Positions 25,844 to 34,491 of a stretch of DNA of 64,000 bases are shown one piece after another. Numbering within the stretch: the stretch's first letter is position 1; every line of letters starts with the position of its first letter. Made by a program: the position numbers and the translations under genes. A model generated the notes under the pieces. That model worked only from the letters and a program-made list of their open reading frames with translations. It ran no database searches and was not told where the DNA came from. Source of the stretch: Azospirillum endophyticum (GTDB lineage Bacteria; Pseudomonadota; Alphaproteobacteria; Azospirillales; Azospirillaceae); the NCBI RefSeq assembly GCF_016595245.1, contig NZ_JAENHM010000017.1, positions 44,919 to 108,918 on the forward strand, read 5' to 3'.

Positions 25844-26641
25844 TCAGAAGCAGGCGCCGACCGCCGCCGCCAGCGCATCGCGCAGGTCGGGATCGTCGGT
25901 CAGGGGCAGCACGACGGCCATGCGGCAGGCTGCTTCGGGCGCGACACCACGGGCGATCAACCGGCCGGCATGGATCAGCATGCGGGTCGATGCGCCCTCT
26001 TCCAGCCCGCGGCCGCGCAGGTTGCGGCTGCGCTCGCCCACCGCCACGACGCGGCGGGCCAAGGCCGGCTCGATCCCGGACTCATGCGCGACGATGTCGG
26101 CCTCGATCCCGGCCGCCGGATAGCCGAACTCCAGCGCGGCGAAGCGTTGCTTGGTGGACTCCTTCAAATCCTTCGCCACGCTCTGGTATCCCGGATTGTA
26201 GGCGACGACGAGTTGGAAGTCCGGGTGGGCGGCCACCAGTTCGTTCCGCTTGTCGAGCGGCAGCGCCCGTCTTTCGTCGGTCAGCGGATGGATGACGACG
26301 GTGGTGTCGGCCCGCGCCTCGACGATCTCGTCGAGATAGCAGAGGGCGCCATGGCGCACCGCCAGGGTCAGCGGCCCGTCCTGCCACACCGTTCCCTGGG
26401 TCTCCAGCAGGTGGCGGCCGACGAGGTCGGAGGCCGTCAAATCCTCGTTGCAGGCCACGGTGACGAGCGGCCGGCCGAGCCGCCAAGCCATATGTTCGAT
26501 GAAGCGGGTCTTGCCGCAGCCGGTCGGCCCCTTCAGCATCACCGGCATGCGGTCGGCGTGGGCCGCCTCGAACAGGGCGATCTCGTCGCCGGTCGGGCGA
26601 TAATAGGGTTCCCGCTCGATCCGGTAGGACTGGAGCGCCAT
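25844..26641 (-). CDS. MoxR-family AAA+ ATPase, CbbQ/NirQ/NorQ-like
   Basis: 265-residue AAA+ chaperone-type ATPase. Walker A is GPTGCGKT (residues 38-45), Walker B is LCYLDE (D104, E105), with [13 protein letters not shown] after beta-2 and a C-terminal CbbQ_C-like region ([15 protein letters not shown]). The family forms hexamers that act with VWA proteins such as CbbO/NorD on metalloenzymes. It lies 33 bp after amiE and 6 bp before the VWA gene, so the three are likely one operon. The aliphatic amidase operon of Pseudomonas also contains an ATP-binding protein gene (amiB), which supports a role with amidase. Confidence 0.9.
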   Translation of the reverse strand: MALQSYRIEREPYYRPTGDEIALFEAAHADRMPVMLKGPTGCGKTRFIEHMAWRLGRPLVTVACNEDLTASDLVGRHLLETQGTVWQDGPLTLAVRHGALCYLDEIVEARADTTVVIHPLTDERRALPLDKRNELVAAHPDFQLVVAYNPGYQSVAKDLKESTKQRFAALEFGYPAAGIEADIVAHESGIEPALARRVVAVGERSRNLRGRGLEEGASTRMLIHAGRLIARGVAPEAACRMAVVLPLTDDPDLRDALAAAVGACF

Positions 26642-26674
26642 GCCTGCGCCTTTCGCAATGAGACTGCCCAGCGG

Positions 26675-27712
26675 TCAGCGGTGCGCCGGCTCTTCCGTTG
26701 GGATGCCGTCGATCGGGCATTCGGGCGTGCCGACCGTCTTGCGGGTGAAGGATTCCACCATCGTCCGCGTGCCCTCCGGGTCGCTCACCCACTGGCGATA
26801 GAAATCATAGGGACAGGCCGCCTCGCCCTTCACCCCGTCATGGCTGTTGATCATGCCGGTGTAGCCGCGGTGGACCAGCTTGAAGAGGTGGTTCTCCGAC
26901 TGGCCGTTCCTGCGGAAATCGCGGATCAGCATCTTCGACAGCTGGGCATACTGGATGCCGTACTCCTCCTCACCGCATTCGCCCAGTGTGCGGCCGTCGA
27001 AGCCGACGATGGCGGAATGGCCGAAATAGGAATAGACGCCGTCGAAGCCGGCGGCGTTCGCCACGGCGACATAGACGTTGTTGGCCCAGGCCATCGCCTT
27101 GGCCATCAGCACCTGCTGGTCCTTGGCCGGATACATGTAGCCCTGGCAGCGCACGATCAGCTCCGCCCCCTTCATCGCGCAGTCGCGCCAGATTTCGGGA
27201 TAATTGCCGTCGTCGCAGATGATCAAGCTGACCTTCAGCCCCTTCGGCCCGTCCGACACATAGGTACAAGTGCCGGGATACCAGCCCTCGATCGGCACCC
27301 AGGGCATGATCTTGCGGTATTTCTGGACGATCTCGCCCTGGTCGTTCATCAGGATCAGCGTGTTGTAGGGCGCCTTGTGCGGGTGATCCTCATGCCGCTC
27401 GCCGGTCAGCGAGAAGACGCCCCACACCTTCGCCTTGCGGCAGGCCGCGGCGAAGATCTCCGTCTCGTCACCGGGAATGGTGGCGGCCGTCTCGTACATC
27501 TCCTTGGAATCATACATGATTCCATGGGTCGAATATTCGGGGAAGATGACGAGGTCGAGGCCGGGCAGTCCCGTCTTCATGCCGATCACCATGTCGGCGA
27601 TCTTCCGCGCATTCTCCAGCACCTCCGCCTTGGTATGAAGGCGGGGCATCTTGTAGTTGACGACGGCGACGCCGACGGTGTCGTTGCTGCTGGTGATATC
27701 GCCGTGGATCAT
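26675..27712 (-). CDS. amiE: Aliphatic amidase
   Basis: Nitrilase-superfamily amidase that hydrolyses short aliphatic amides to the acid and ammonia in the cytoplasm. The 345-residue product closely follows the Pseudomonas AmiE sequence as I remember it, including the N-terminus [20 protein letters not shown]. The catalytic triad is intact: Glu59 (FPEY), Lys134 (KYRK) and Cys166 (IICDDGN). The start at 27712 is preceded by AGGGAG and matches AmiE's N-terminus; the longer reading adds unrelated Arg-rich sequence. It heads a three-gene operon with the MoxR and VWA genes and completes the amide island. Confidence 0.96.
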   Translation of the reverse strand: MIHGDITSSNDTVGVAVVNYKMPRLHTKAEVLENARKIADMVIGMKTGLPGLDLVIFPEYSTHGIMYDSKEMYETAATIPGDETEIFAAACRKAKVWGVFSLTGERHEDHPHKAPYNTLILMNDQGEIVQKYRKIMPWVPIEGWYPGTCTYVSDGPKGLKVSLIICDDGNYPEIWRDCAMKGAELIVRCQGYMYPAKDQQVLMAKAMAWANNVYVAVANAAGFDGVYSYFGHSAIVGFDGRTLGECGEEEYGIQYAQLSKMLIRDFRRNGQSENHLFKLVHRGYTGMINSHDGVKGEAACPYDFYRQWVSDPEGTRTMVESFTRKTVGTPECPIDGIPTEEPAHR

Positions 27713-28005
27713 CTCGGTCTCCCTGCATGACGGGGGCATGGGGCGGAGCGTGCGGGAAGCGGACCGAATTCCCGGCTTCCCTGCTGTTTTCGCACGTCTC
27801 TTCGTCGCCACCGATCATCGGGGAGCGGCCGATCGACGGGAATACGCGATTCCCCGTATGGGCGATCGGGGAGAAAGCCCGGCGATCATTTCATCCGGCG
27901 CAATGATGAAGTGCCGAACCCGGTCATTCTCGCGGTGGGGCAGATGCAGCAGTCTGGTGATGCGGAACGGGAATGACCCCGTCCAACAGATCACGGACCC
28001 TGAAA
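27713..28005. promoter_or_regulatory. Divergent promoter region of amiE and the GST gene
   Basis: These 293 bp separate two divergent operons. An inverted repeat GGGAAT-ACGCG-ATTCCC lies at about 27838-27854, flanked by further near-symmetric bases (ACGGGAAT and ATTCCCCGT), and could be an operator for either side. No clear sigma-70 or sigma-54 promoter was recognised. Open frames here are not coding in character. Confidence 0.4.
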
Positions 28006-28617
28006 ATGAAGCTCTATCATCACTCCCTGTCGGGCCACGCGCATCGGGCTCGCCTGTTCGTCTCGCTGCTCGGCCTGCCCCATGAACTGGTCGAGGTCGA
28101 CCTCGCGGCGGGCCAGCACAAGAGCCCCGAATTCCTGAAGCTCAATCCCTTTGGCCAGGTTCCGGTCCTGGATGACGCGGGCGTGATCGTCACGGACTCG
28201 AATGCGATCCTGGTCTATCTCGCCAAGAAGGCGGGGCGCGGCGACTGGCTGCCGGAAGACCCCGCCGGTGCGGCCGCGGTTCAGCGCTGGCTCTCCGTGG
28301 CGGCCGGAGAAGTAGCCTACGGCCCGGCAGCCGCCCGGCTCATCACGGTGTTCGGAGCGAAGTTCAATGCGGACGAGGTCATCGGCCGGGCGCACACCCT
28401 CCTGGCGCGTCTCGAAAGCCGGCTGAGCGGGCAGGACTGGCTGGTCGGCGACCGTCCGACGATCGCCGACGTCGCGATCTACAGCTACGTCGCCCGGGCA
28501 CCGGAGGGCAACGTCGACCTCCGGGCCTACCCCTCCGTCAATGCCTTCCTCCGCCGCATCGAGGCGCTGCCGGGCTTCGTTCCCTTCGCGCAGACACCGG
28601 TCGGCTTGGCGGCCTGA
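28006..28617 (+). CDS. Glutathione S-transferase family protein
   Basis: Cytosolic GST-fold protein (203 residues). The N-terminal thioredoxin-like domain begins [23 protein letters not shown] and contains the cis-Pro motif GQVPVLDD and the glutathione-contact [13 protein letters not shown]. The C-terminal helical domain has the N-capping-box region [21 protein letters not shown] 28006 matches the canonical GST start; a start 33 bp earlier is possible. It heads a same-strand group with the reductase fusion and AhpD-like genes, pointing to electrophile or oxidant detoxification. Confidence 0.9.
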   Translation: MKLYHHSLSGHAHRARLFVSLLGLPHELVEVDLAAGQHKSPEFLKLNPFGQVPVLDDAGVIVTDSNAILVYLAKKAGRGDWLPEDPAGAAAVQRWLSVAAGEVAYGPAAARLITVFGAKFNADEVIGRAHTLLARLESRLSGQDWLVGDRPTIADVAIYSYVARAPEGNVDLRAYPSVNAFLRRIEALPGFVPFAQTPVGLAA

Positions 28618-28660
28618 TCTGCCGACCTGACCCCGCAACCCCCGGCATGGGATACCGACG

Positions 28661-30727
28661 ATGACCGCGACACTGACGACGCTGCCGACATGGCATGAGG
28701 GTGAGACGTTCATCCAGGAGAAGCTGGGGGTGGCCGAGCGGATGGCGGCCGTCGGCCAGCGGGTGATCCGCGACCATATGCCCGACCAGCACCGGGACTT
28801 CTATGCCCAGCTTCCCGTCATCGTGCTGGGCAGCGTCGATCCGGCAGGCGACCCGTGGGCCACCCTCCTCACCGGCAAGCCGGGCTTCCTGTCGTCGCCG
28901 ACGCCGACGCAGCTCGACATCGCCGCCCATGCCGATCCCGGCGATCCGGCGAGCGCAGGCATGCGGGACGGCGACCCCGTCGGCCTTCTGGGAATCGAAA
29001 TGCACACCCGCCGCCGCAACCGCATGAACGGCATCCTCACGGTGGCTGAGTCCGGATTTCGGGTCGATGTCGACCAGAGCTTCGGCAACTGTCCCCGCTA
29101 CATCCAGCTTCGCGACCTCGGTTTCGCCAGGGATCCGGCGGAGCCCTTCACCGGCTTGGTGGAGGAACTGCCCCAACTCGACCCGTCGGCGCGTGCCATG
29201 ATCGATACGGCGGACACCTTCTTCGTCGCGACCTACGCCGACCGGGCCGAGCGCCGGCAGGTCGACGTGTCCCATCGCGGTGGCAAGGCGGGCTTCGTCC
29301 GCGTCGCCGAGGACGGTACCCTCACGATCCCCGACTTCAACGGCAACCTCTTCTTCTCGACGCTCGGGAACATCGTCCTCAACGGCAAGGCCGGGTTGGT
29401 CTTCGTCGATTATGAGAGCGGCGACATGCTGCAGATGACCGGCGACGCCGAGGTGATCCTGGACTCGCCGGAGATCGCCGCATTCCAGGGAGCCGAAAGG
29501 CTGTGGACCTTCCGGCCGCGCCGCATCCTGCGCCGGGTCGGCGCGCTGGCTCTGCGCTGGTCGTTCCGCAAGGACGGCTGGTCCCCCAGTTCGCTGATGA
29601 CCGGCGATTGGACGCAGGCGGCGGCCCGCTTGCAGGCGGCGACGCTGGCGACGGGCTGGCGGCCCTACCGGGTGACGAAGATCGTCGACGAGACTCCGGA
29701 GATCCGCTCCTTCCACCTGCAGCCCGCCGATGGGGCAGGTCTTCTTCCCCATGCCGCCGGTCAGCATCTGCCGATCCGCGTGACCGTTCCCGGTTCCGAC
29801 AAGCCCGTCGTCCGCACCTACACACTGTCCGCTGCGCCGTCCGACGGCCTCTACCGCATCAGCGTCAAGCGCGAAGGGCTGGTGTCGCGCCACCTGCACG
29901 ACACCATCCGCGTCGGCGACATCATCGAAGCGCGAGCGCCCGACGGCAGCTTCACCATCGACCCGCAAGGGACGAGGCCGGCGGTCCTGCTGGCCGGCGG
30001 TATCGGGATCACGCCGCTGCTGGCGATGCTGCGTCACATCGTCTACGAGGGTCTGCGCAAGCAGCGGCTTCGGCCGACCATCCTCGTCCAGGCCGCGCGC
30101 TCGAAGTCCGATCGCCCCTTCGAGCGGGAGATCGCCGAATTGGTGAACGCCGCGCAAGGGGCGATCAGATGGATCCGGGTCCTCAGCGATCCAGGCCAAG
30201 CCGAGGAAGGCGTCGACTACGACGCAGCCGGCCGCATCGACATGGCCCTGCTGACGCGTTTCCTGCCGTTCGACGACTACGACTTTTACCTGTGCGGTCC
30301 GCCGTCCTTCACGCAGGCTCTGTATGACGGGTTGCGCAGCCGCAACATCGGCGACGGGCGGATCCATGCCGAAGCCTTCGGACCGTCGTCGCTGAAACGC
30401 ACGGCGGATGCGGGTGCCGCCGTCGCGGTCCGTCCCCCGCCCTCCACCAAACCGGTGTCCGTGGCCTTCCTGGACTCGATGAAGGAAGACCGCTGGACAC
30501 CGGCGTCCGGCACATTGCTGGAACTGGCGGAAGCGCGCGGCCTGACGCCCGAGTTCAGCTGCCGCGAAGGCACATGCGGAACCTGCCGGACCAAGCTGCT
30601 CAAGGGGGCCGTGACCTATGTCCGGGAACCGACCGCAAGCATCGCCGACGGCGAGGTCCTGATCTGCAGCGCCGTGCCGGCCGAAATGGGGCCGGATGAG
30701 GAAAACCGCATCCAGCTCGCCCTCTGA
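28661..30727 (+). CDS. PNPOx-like domain fused to FNR-type reductase and 2Fe-2S ferredoxin
   Basis: 688-residue multidomain redox protein. Residues about 40-300 contain a pyridoxamine-phosphate-oxidase-like split barrel (FYAQLPVIVLGSVD, GFLSSP, then DTFFVATYAD and GNIVLNGKAGLVFVDY). A ferredoxin-NADP-reductase module follows: FAD motif RTYTLSAAP near 388 and NAD-binding LLAGGIGITPLLAML near 445. The C-terminus is a plant-type 2Fe-2S ferredoxin with Cys634, 639, 642 and 669. Electrons would flow from NAD(P)H through FAD to the cluster and an unknown acceptor, possibly the barrel. It lies between a GST and an AhpD-like gene. Confidence 0.88.
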   Translation: MTATLTTLPTWHEGETFIQEKLGVAERMAAVGQRVIRDHMPDQHRDFYAQLPVIVLGSVDPAGDPWATLLTGKPGFLSSPTPTQLDIAAHADPGDPASAGMRDGDPVGLLGIEMHTRRRNRMNGILTVAESGFRVDVDQSFGNCPRYIQLRDLGFARDPAEPFTGLVEELPQLDPSARAMIDTADTFFVATYADRAERRQVDVSHRGGKAGFVRVAEDGTLTIPDFNGNLFFSTLGNIVLNGKAGLVFVDYESGDMLQMTGDAEVILDSPEIAAFQGAERLWTFRPRRILRRVGALALRWSFRKDGWSPSSLMTGDWTQAAARLQAATLATGWRPYRVTKIVDETPEIRSFHLQPADGAGLLPHAAGQHLPIRVTVPGSDKPVVRTYTLSAAPSDGLYRISVKREGLVSRHLHDTIRVGDIIEARAPDGSFTIDPQGTRPAVLLAGGIGITPLLAMLRHIVYEGLRKQRLRPTILVQAARSKSDRPFEREIAELVNAAQGAIRWIRVLSDPGQAEEGVDYDAAGRIDMALLTRFLPFDDYDFYLCGPPSFTQALYDGLRSRNIGDGRIHAEAFGPSSLKRTADAGAAVAVRPPPSTKPVSVAFLDSMKEDRWTPASGTLLELAEARGLTPEFSCREGTCGTCRTKLLKGAVTYVREPTASIADGEVLICSAVPAEMGPDEENRIQLAL

Positions 30728-30760
30728 CACAAGCTTTCCCCCACAACCGGAGAAAAGACG

Positions 30761-31309
30761 ATGTCCTACATTCCGACCCCGGCGACCATCGAAGACGCCC
30801 CCGAGGCATCGCGCGCGATCCTGGAGGGCGTGCAGAAGCAGCTCGGACGGGTGCCGAACATCTTCCGCCTCGTCTCGAACAGCCCGGCGGCGCTGGGCGG
30901 CTGGACCGCCTTCCAGGGCGCTCTCGGCAAGGGCAAGCTGCCGCCGGCGACCCGCGAGCGGATCGCGCTCGCCATGGCCGAAGTGAATGGCTGCGACTAT
31001 TGCCTGTCCGCCCACAGCTTCACCGGTGCCAAGTTCGCGAAGCTCGACGACAGCGAGATCGCGGCCAACCGCCGCGGAAGCTCGAACGATCCCAAGGCCG
31101 CTGCGGCGGTGGAGTTCGCCAAGGAACTGGCGGTTGCCCGCGGCGCCGTCGGACCACAGGCAATCGAGGCGGTGCGTGCCGCCGGCTATGGCGATGCGGA
31201 GATCCTCGAGATCATCGCGCATGTCGCCCTCAACACCTTCACCAACTACGTCAACGAAGCGCTTGGCACCGAGATCGACTTCCCCCGCATCGACGGCCTC
31301 GCCGCGTGA
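30761..31309 (+). CDS. Carboxymuconolactone decarboxylase/AhpD-family protein
   Basis: 182-residue AhpD-like alpha-helical protein with the redox motif C78-DY-C81-xxx-H85 (NGCDYCLSAH). This pair with the downstream His is the proton-relay thiol centre of alkylhydroperoxidases. The second half (VVEFAKELAVARGAV-like helix, EILEIIAHVALNTFTNYVNEA) is typical of the uncharacterised peroxidase-related subfamily. It begins 33 bp after the ferredoxin-reductase fusion with an AACCGGAGAAAAG leader, so it is probably in the same operon. Confidence 0.9.
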   Translation: MSYIPTPATIEDAPEASRAILEGVQKQLGRVPNIFRLVSNSPAALGGWTAFQGALGKGKLPPATRERIALAMAEVNGCDYCLSAHSFTGAKFAKLDDSEIAANRRGSSNDPKAAAAVEFAKELAVARGAVGPQAIEAVRAAGYGDAEILEIIAHVALNTFTNYVNEALGTEIDFPRIDGLAA

Positions 31310-31383
31310 CCTGAAGAACGGGCGGCAACTCCCCTGCCGTCCTCCTCCCCTGCCCTTTCTCAGTCCATCTCAAGGAGCATTCC

Positions 31384-31848
31384 ATGTCCCGCCCGCCGCT
31401 TCCCCCCTTCACCGAAGACACCGCCATCGAAAAGGTTCGGCTCGCCGAGGATGGCTGGAACAGCCGCGATCCCGCGAAGGTCGCTCTCGCCTACACCGAG
31501 GACAGCCGCTGGCGGAACCGCGCCGAATTCGTGACCGGCCGCGCCGAGGTCCAAGCCTTCCTCACCCGCAAATGGAACAAGGAGCTCGAGTATCGGCTGA
31601 TCAAGGAACTCTGGGCTTTCGCGGGAAACCGCATCGCCGTGCGCTATGCCTATGAGTACCGCGACGACAGCGGCCAGTGGTACCGCGCCTATGGCAACGA
31701 GAATTGGGAATTCGCCGAGGACGGGCTGATGCGCGCCCGGCATGCCAGCATCAACGAACACCCGATCGCCGAGGCGGACCGCAAATTCCGCTGGCCGCTC
31801 GGCCGCCGGCCGGACGACCATCCCGGTCTCAGCCATTTCGGCTTCTGA
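31384..31848 (+). CDS. DUF1348 (NTF2-like/SnoaL-like) protein
   Basis: 154-residue protein of the DUF1348 nuclear-transport-factor-2-like fold. It is recognised by [22 protein letters not shown] near residues 15-36, [17 protein letters not shown], the Trp/Tyr-rich [23 protein letters not shown] segment and the C-terminal [11 protein letters not shown]. Function of this family is unknown; small cone-shaped NTF2 folds often bind hydrophobic ligands. An AAGGAG site precedes the ATG. It travels with the AhpD-like and GST genes. Confidence 0.9.
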   Translation: MSRPPLPPFTEDTAIEKVRLAEDGWNSRDPAKVALAYTEDSRWRNRAEFVTGRAEVQAFLTRKWNKELEYRLIKELWAFAGNRIAVRYAYEYRDDSGQWYRAYGNENWEFAEDGLMRARHASINEHPIAEADRKFRWPLGRRPDDHPGLSHFGF

Positions 31849-31878
31849 CGCCGATATCTGCCAACGAGGATTGCCGTC

Positions 31879-32220
31879 TTGGCTGGATTCACTCTCAACG
31901 AGCGGGCGCGGTTGTCGATCGAACTCGCTCTGACCGCCGGCAGCGGTGACGGGCCGCTGCTGCGCAGGCAGGATGCCGACGCCAGGAGGCTTGGCCTGAC
32001 CGGAGCCGAAGTCGATGCGGCGAGAGAGGGATCCAGCTTCGACTTTCCCATCTCACAGGCGATCGCGCTCGCACTCGCGTCGGGCGACGAGGATCGCGCG
32101 GTGCGGCGGGAGCGTGCGGCAAGGGCCGGGATCGATGGCCCGACCTGCCTGGAAATCGAACATCTGGCGGCGGTCTTGCTGAAACCCCTGTCCGCAAAGG
32201 ACCGGCATCATGGACCATGA
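31879..32220 (+). CDS. Small conserved hypothetical protein
   Basis: 113-residue mostly helical protein starting MAGFTLNERARLSIELALTAG. The start is read as TTG (31879). The sequence (ARLSIELALTAGSGDGPLLRRQDADARRLGLTGAEVDAAR) resembles the helical core of AhpD-type proteins (a region before the CxxC), but no Cys pair is present, so it may be a degenerate AhpD-fold protein. It is 30 bp after the DUF1348 gene and overlaps the following small ORF by ATGA-type overlap. Function unknown. Confidence 0.6.
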   Translation: MAGFTLNERARLSIELALTAGSGDGPLLRRQDADARRLGLTGAEVDAAREGSSFDFPISQAIALALASGDEDRAVRRERAARAGIDGPTCLEIEHLAAVLLKPLSAKDRHHGP

Positions 32221-32389
32221 CCTTGGAAACCCCGTTCTGCGTCCCTTCGCGGCGGTCGCCGCGCTGTGGCCTCGCCTGCGGCATCCGTTCAAACTCCGTT
32301 TGCCGGACCGGCAATCGCCCGGCTATTACGAGGATATGCTGAAGCTGGATCCCGGTGCCGGTTCAGAGTCACTCATGAAAATCCTTTGA
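32210..32389 (+). CDS. Possible small protein (59 residues)
   Basis: An ATG at 32210, preceded by AAAGGA, opens a 59-codon frame (MDHDLGNPVLRPFAAVAAL start, MLKLDPGAGSESLMKIL end) overlapping the end of the previous gene by 11 bp. It terminates just before the LysR gene. The overlap and ribosome site suggest translational coupling in the same operon. I recognise no family. Basic residues (LRHPFKLRLPDR) follow a short hydrophobic stretch. Confidence 0.4.
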   Translation: MDHDLGNPVLRPFAAVAALWPRLRHPFKLRLPDRQSPGYYEDMLKLDPGAGSESLMKIL

Positions 32390-32410
32390 GCGGGCGGGAG
32401 GCGGCGGCAG

Positions 32411-33301
32411 ATGGATCGTTGGCAGGCGATGAGGGTTTTCGCGAAGGTGGCGGAGACCGGGAGCTTTGCCGAGACTGCCCGCCTCATGCACCTGAGTGCG
32501 CCCGCGGTGACGCGTGCCGTGGCTTCGCTGGAGGATGTGATCGGCGCCAGACTGTTCGTCCGCACGACGCGTTCGGTCAAGCTGACAGAGGCGGGGATCC
32601 GCTACTTCGAGGATTGCCGCCGGATCCTCTCGGACATTGCCGAAGCGGAAGCAGCGGCAGGCGGTTCTTATGCCTCGCCCGCCGGGACGCTTGCCGTCAC
32701 GGCCTCCGCACTGTTCGGCCGGATGCATGTGCTGCCGATCGTCACCGAGTTCCTGAACACCTATCCCGCGATGCGCGCCCGGACGCTCTTCATCGACCGG
32801 CCCGTCAACATTGTCGAGGAGGGCATCGACGTCGCGGTACGGATCGGCCATCTGCCGGATTCCGGCTTTACAGCCGTCAAGGTCGGGTCGGTCCGGCGGG
32901 TGATCTGCGGCTCTCCCGCCTATTTCGAGCGTCATGGAGTTCCGGCGGTGCCGGCCGATCTCAGGAGCCACCGGATCGCCGCCTCGACCAGCGCATGGGC
33001 GTCGCCGGAATGGCGGTTCGCGGGAGATCAGCGGGTGACGATCGACCCTGTCCTTCAATGCAACACCAATGAAGCGGTCATCGCGACCGCCAAGGAGGGC
33101 TGGGGCCTGACGCGGATCCTCCACTATCAGATCGGCCCTGCCCTCGTCGAAGGGACCCTGCGGATCGTGCTCGGAGACCATGAAGAGCCGCCATTGCCCA
33201 TCCATGTCCTCTACCCCGAGGGACGCCATGCTCCTGCCAAGGTGCGGGCGTTCGTCGACCTGGCGGTTGCCCGCCTGCGGGCGAATCGTCTGCTGAACTA
33301 G
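32411..33301 (+). CDS. LysR-family transcriptional regulator
   Basis: 296-residue LysR protein. The N-terminal winged HTH is MRVFAKVAETGSFAETARLMHLSAPAVTRAVASLEDVIGARLF in the region of residues 7-49, and the effector-binding domain has PAGTLAVTASALFGRMHVLPIV near residue 95. The effector domain is of the CrgA/YafC type. It is last on the plus strand behind the GST/AhpD group and may control it. Confidence 0.92.
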   Translation: MDRWQAMRVFAKVAETGSFAETARLMHLSAPAVTRAVASLEDVIGARLFVRTTRSVKLTEAGIRYFEDCRRILSDIAEAEAAAGGSYASPAGTLAVTASALFGRMHVLPIVTEFLNTYPAMRARTLFIDRPVNIVEEGIDVAVRIGHLPDSGFTAVKVGSVRRVICGSPAYFERHGVPAVPADLRSHRIAASTSAWASPEWRFAGDQRVTIDPVLQCNTNEAVIATAKEGWGLTRILHYQIGPALVEGTLRIVLGDHEEPPLPIHVLYPEGRHAPAKVRAFVDLAVARLRANRLLN

Positions 33302-33359
33302 CGCGACCGGACTTCGGAACCTCCGGCGGAATTTGCATTCGAAAACCACGAGCAAGCGC

Positions 33360-34316
33360 TCAGCGCCGGATCATCGCTTTCAGCCATGGTGAAATCGCGA
33401 AGACGTCGGTGAAATAGCCTTGCTGGATCACCGCGCGTCCCGCCTTGTGGATGTTGGCGGGTAGCGCCCCCAACTCCCCCTTCCGGGTCACCACATGGAT
33501 GGCGCGGCGGAAGCCGGAGGTCGGCAGCGGCAGCACGCGCATATGGGTCAGGTGCTGACGGCTTTTCACCAGCGCGGTCGGCGGCAACAGGCTCCATCCC
33601 ATCTCCTCGGCGACCATGGCCATTACGGTATCGGTCGCATCGAAGGCGAAGCTGCGCGGCACCTCCATGCCCAATCGCCGCAGATGCTGATCGACCAGCC
33701 GGCCGAGCGCGCTGTCCGTCGTGCTGCGGATCAGGGGCAAGGTGCGCGACAACGCCCGCAGCGCGGCCTCATCGACGATTTCGGGGCAACTGCGCGGCAG
33801 CAGCAGCACGAAGGGCTCGGTGAGCAGGCACAGGCTGTCGACCTGATCCATGTCGTCGAAGCTGTCATTGGTGAACAGCACGTCCAGGCGGCGGGCGAGG
33901 AACTGCTCGCGCAGCTGCCCGCACAGCCCCGACACGATGCTGAAGGATGGCACATGGTCGCGCAGCCGTTGCAGTAGCCGCGGAATGAAAGGGGCCGCCA
34001 GCGTGTCGATGCAGCCGATGCGCAGCTCCGGCATGAAGGGGGCGTCCGCTCCGCCGATTGCGGCCGGCAATTGCCGTGCATCGGTCAGGATGCGGTTGCT
34101 CCAATGCCAGAGCCGCTGCCCGGCGGCGGTCAGTGCCATCGGCCTGATGCTGCGGTCGAGCAGCTGAGTGGCGAAGGCGGTCTCCAGTTGGCGGATGACA
34201 TGGGATACCGCCGATTGGGTCAGCCCAAGCCTGCCGGCGGCGCGGGTCATGCTTCCCAGCTCGGCCACGGCGACGAACACCTCCAGGGATCCCAGGTCGA
34301 AGTCTCGGTGATGCAT
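33360..34316 (-). CDS. LysR-family transcriptional regulator of the adjacent catabolic operon
   Basis: 318-residue LysR protein with HTH near residues 20-60 (GSMTRAAGRLGLTQSAVSHVIRQLE) and an effector domain beginning PELRIGCIDTLAAPFIP. It is transcribed divergently from the MmgE/PrpD-ABC-arginase-HutF-ArgE operon with a 175-bp gap, which is the usual LysR arrangement, so it probably activates that operon in response to its substrate. Confidence 0.92.
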   Translation of the reverse strand: MHHRDFDLGSLEVFVAVAELGSMTRAAGRLGLTQSAVSHVIRQLETAFATQLLDRSIRPMALTAAGQRLWHWSNRILTDARQLPAAIGGADAPFMPELRIGCIDTLAAPFIPRLLQRLRDHVPSFSIVSGLCGQLREQFLARRLDVLFTNDSFDDMDQVDSLCLLTEPFVLLLPRSCPEIVDEAALRALSRTLPLIRSTTDSALGRLVDQHLRRLGMEVPRSFAFDATDTVMAMVAEEMGWSLLPPTALVKSRQHLTHMRVLPLPTSGFRRAIHVVTRKGELGALPANIHKAGRAVIQQGYFTDVFAISPWLKAMIRR

Positions 34317-34368
34317 GGGGCTCCGATCCGCGGGGTGGCGTGGCAGATTGCCATCTGCATACTATGTT

Positions 34369-34385
34369 ATGACCGCCGTTGTCAT
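34369..34385. promoter_or_regulatory. Candidate LysR operator
   Basis: ATGAC-CGCCGTT-GTCAT is a perfect 5-bp-arm inverted repeat with a 7-bp spacer in the gap between the LysR gene and the divergent PrpD gene, 53 bp from the LysR start. LysR sites are often 15-17 bp interrupted dyads. The spacing is right but the classic T-N11-A is not exact. Confidence 0.3.
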
Positions 34386-34491
34386 GAATGCGGCTCATCC
34401 CGATCATGAGTTAAATTTCTTTAGCGACCGGGAACAGGGATTCCGCGGCAGCCTGACGGCTCGCCTGCAAGTTCCGCTGGAGCCCCCTGCC

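Noticed and set aside
24269..27730. 1153-residue plus-strand frame opposite the amiE operon
   Set aside because: Shadow of three well supported minus-strand genes.
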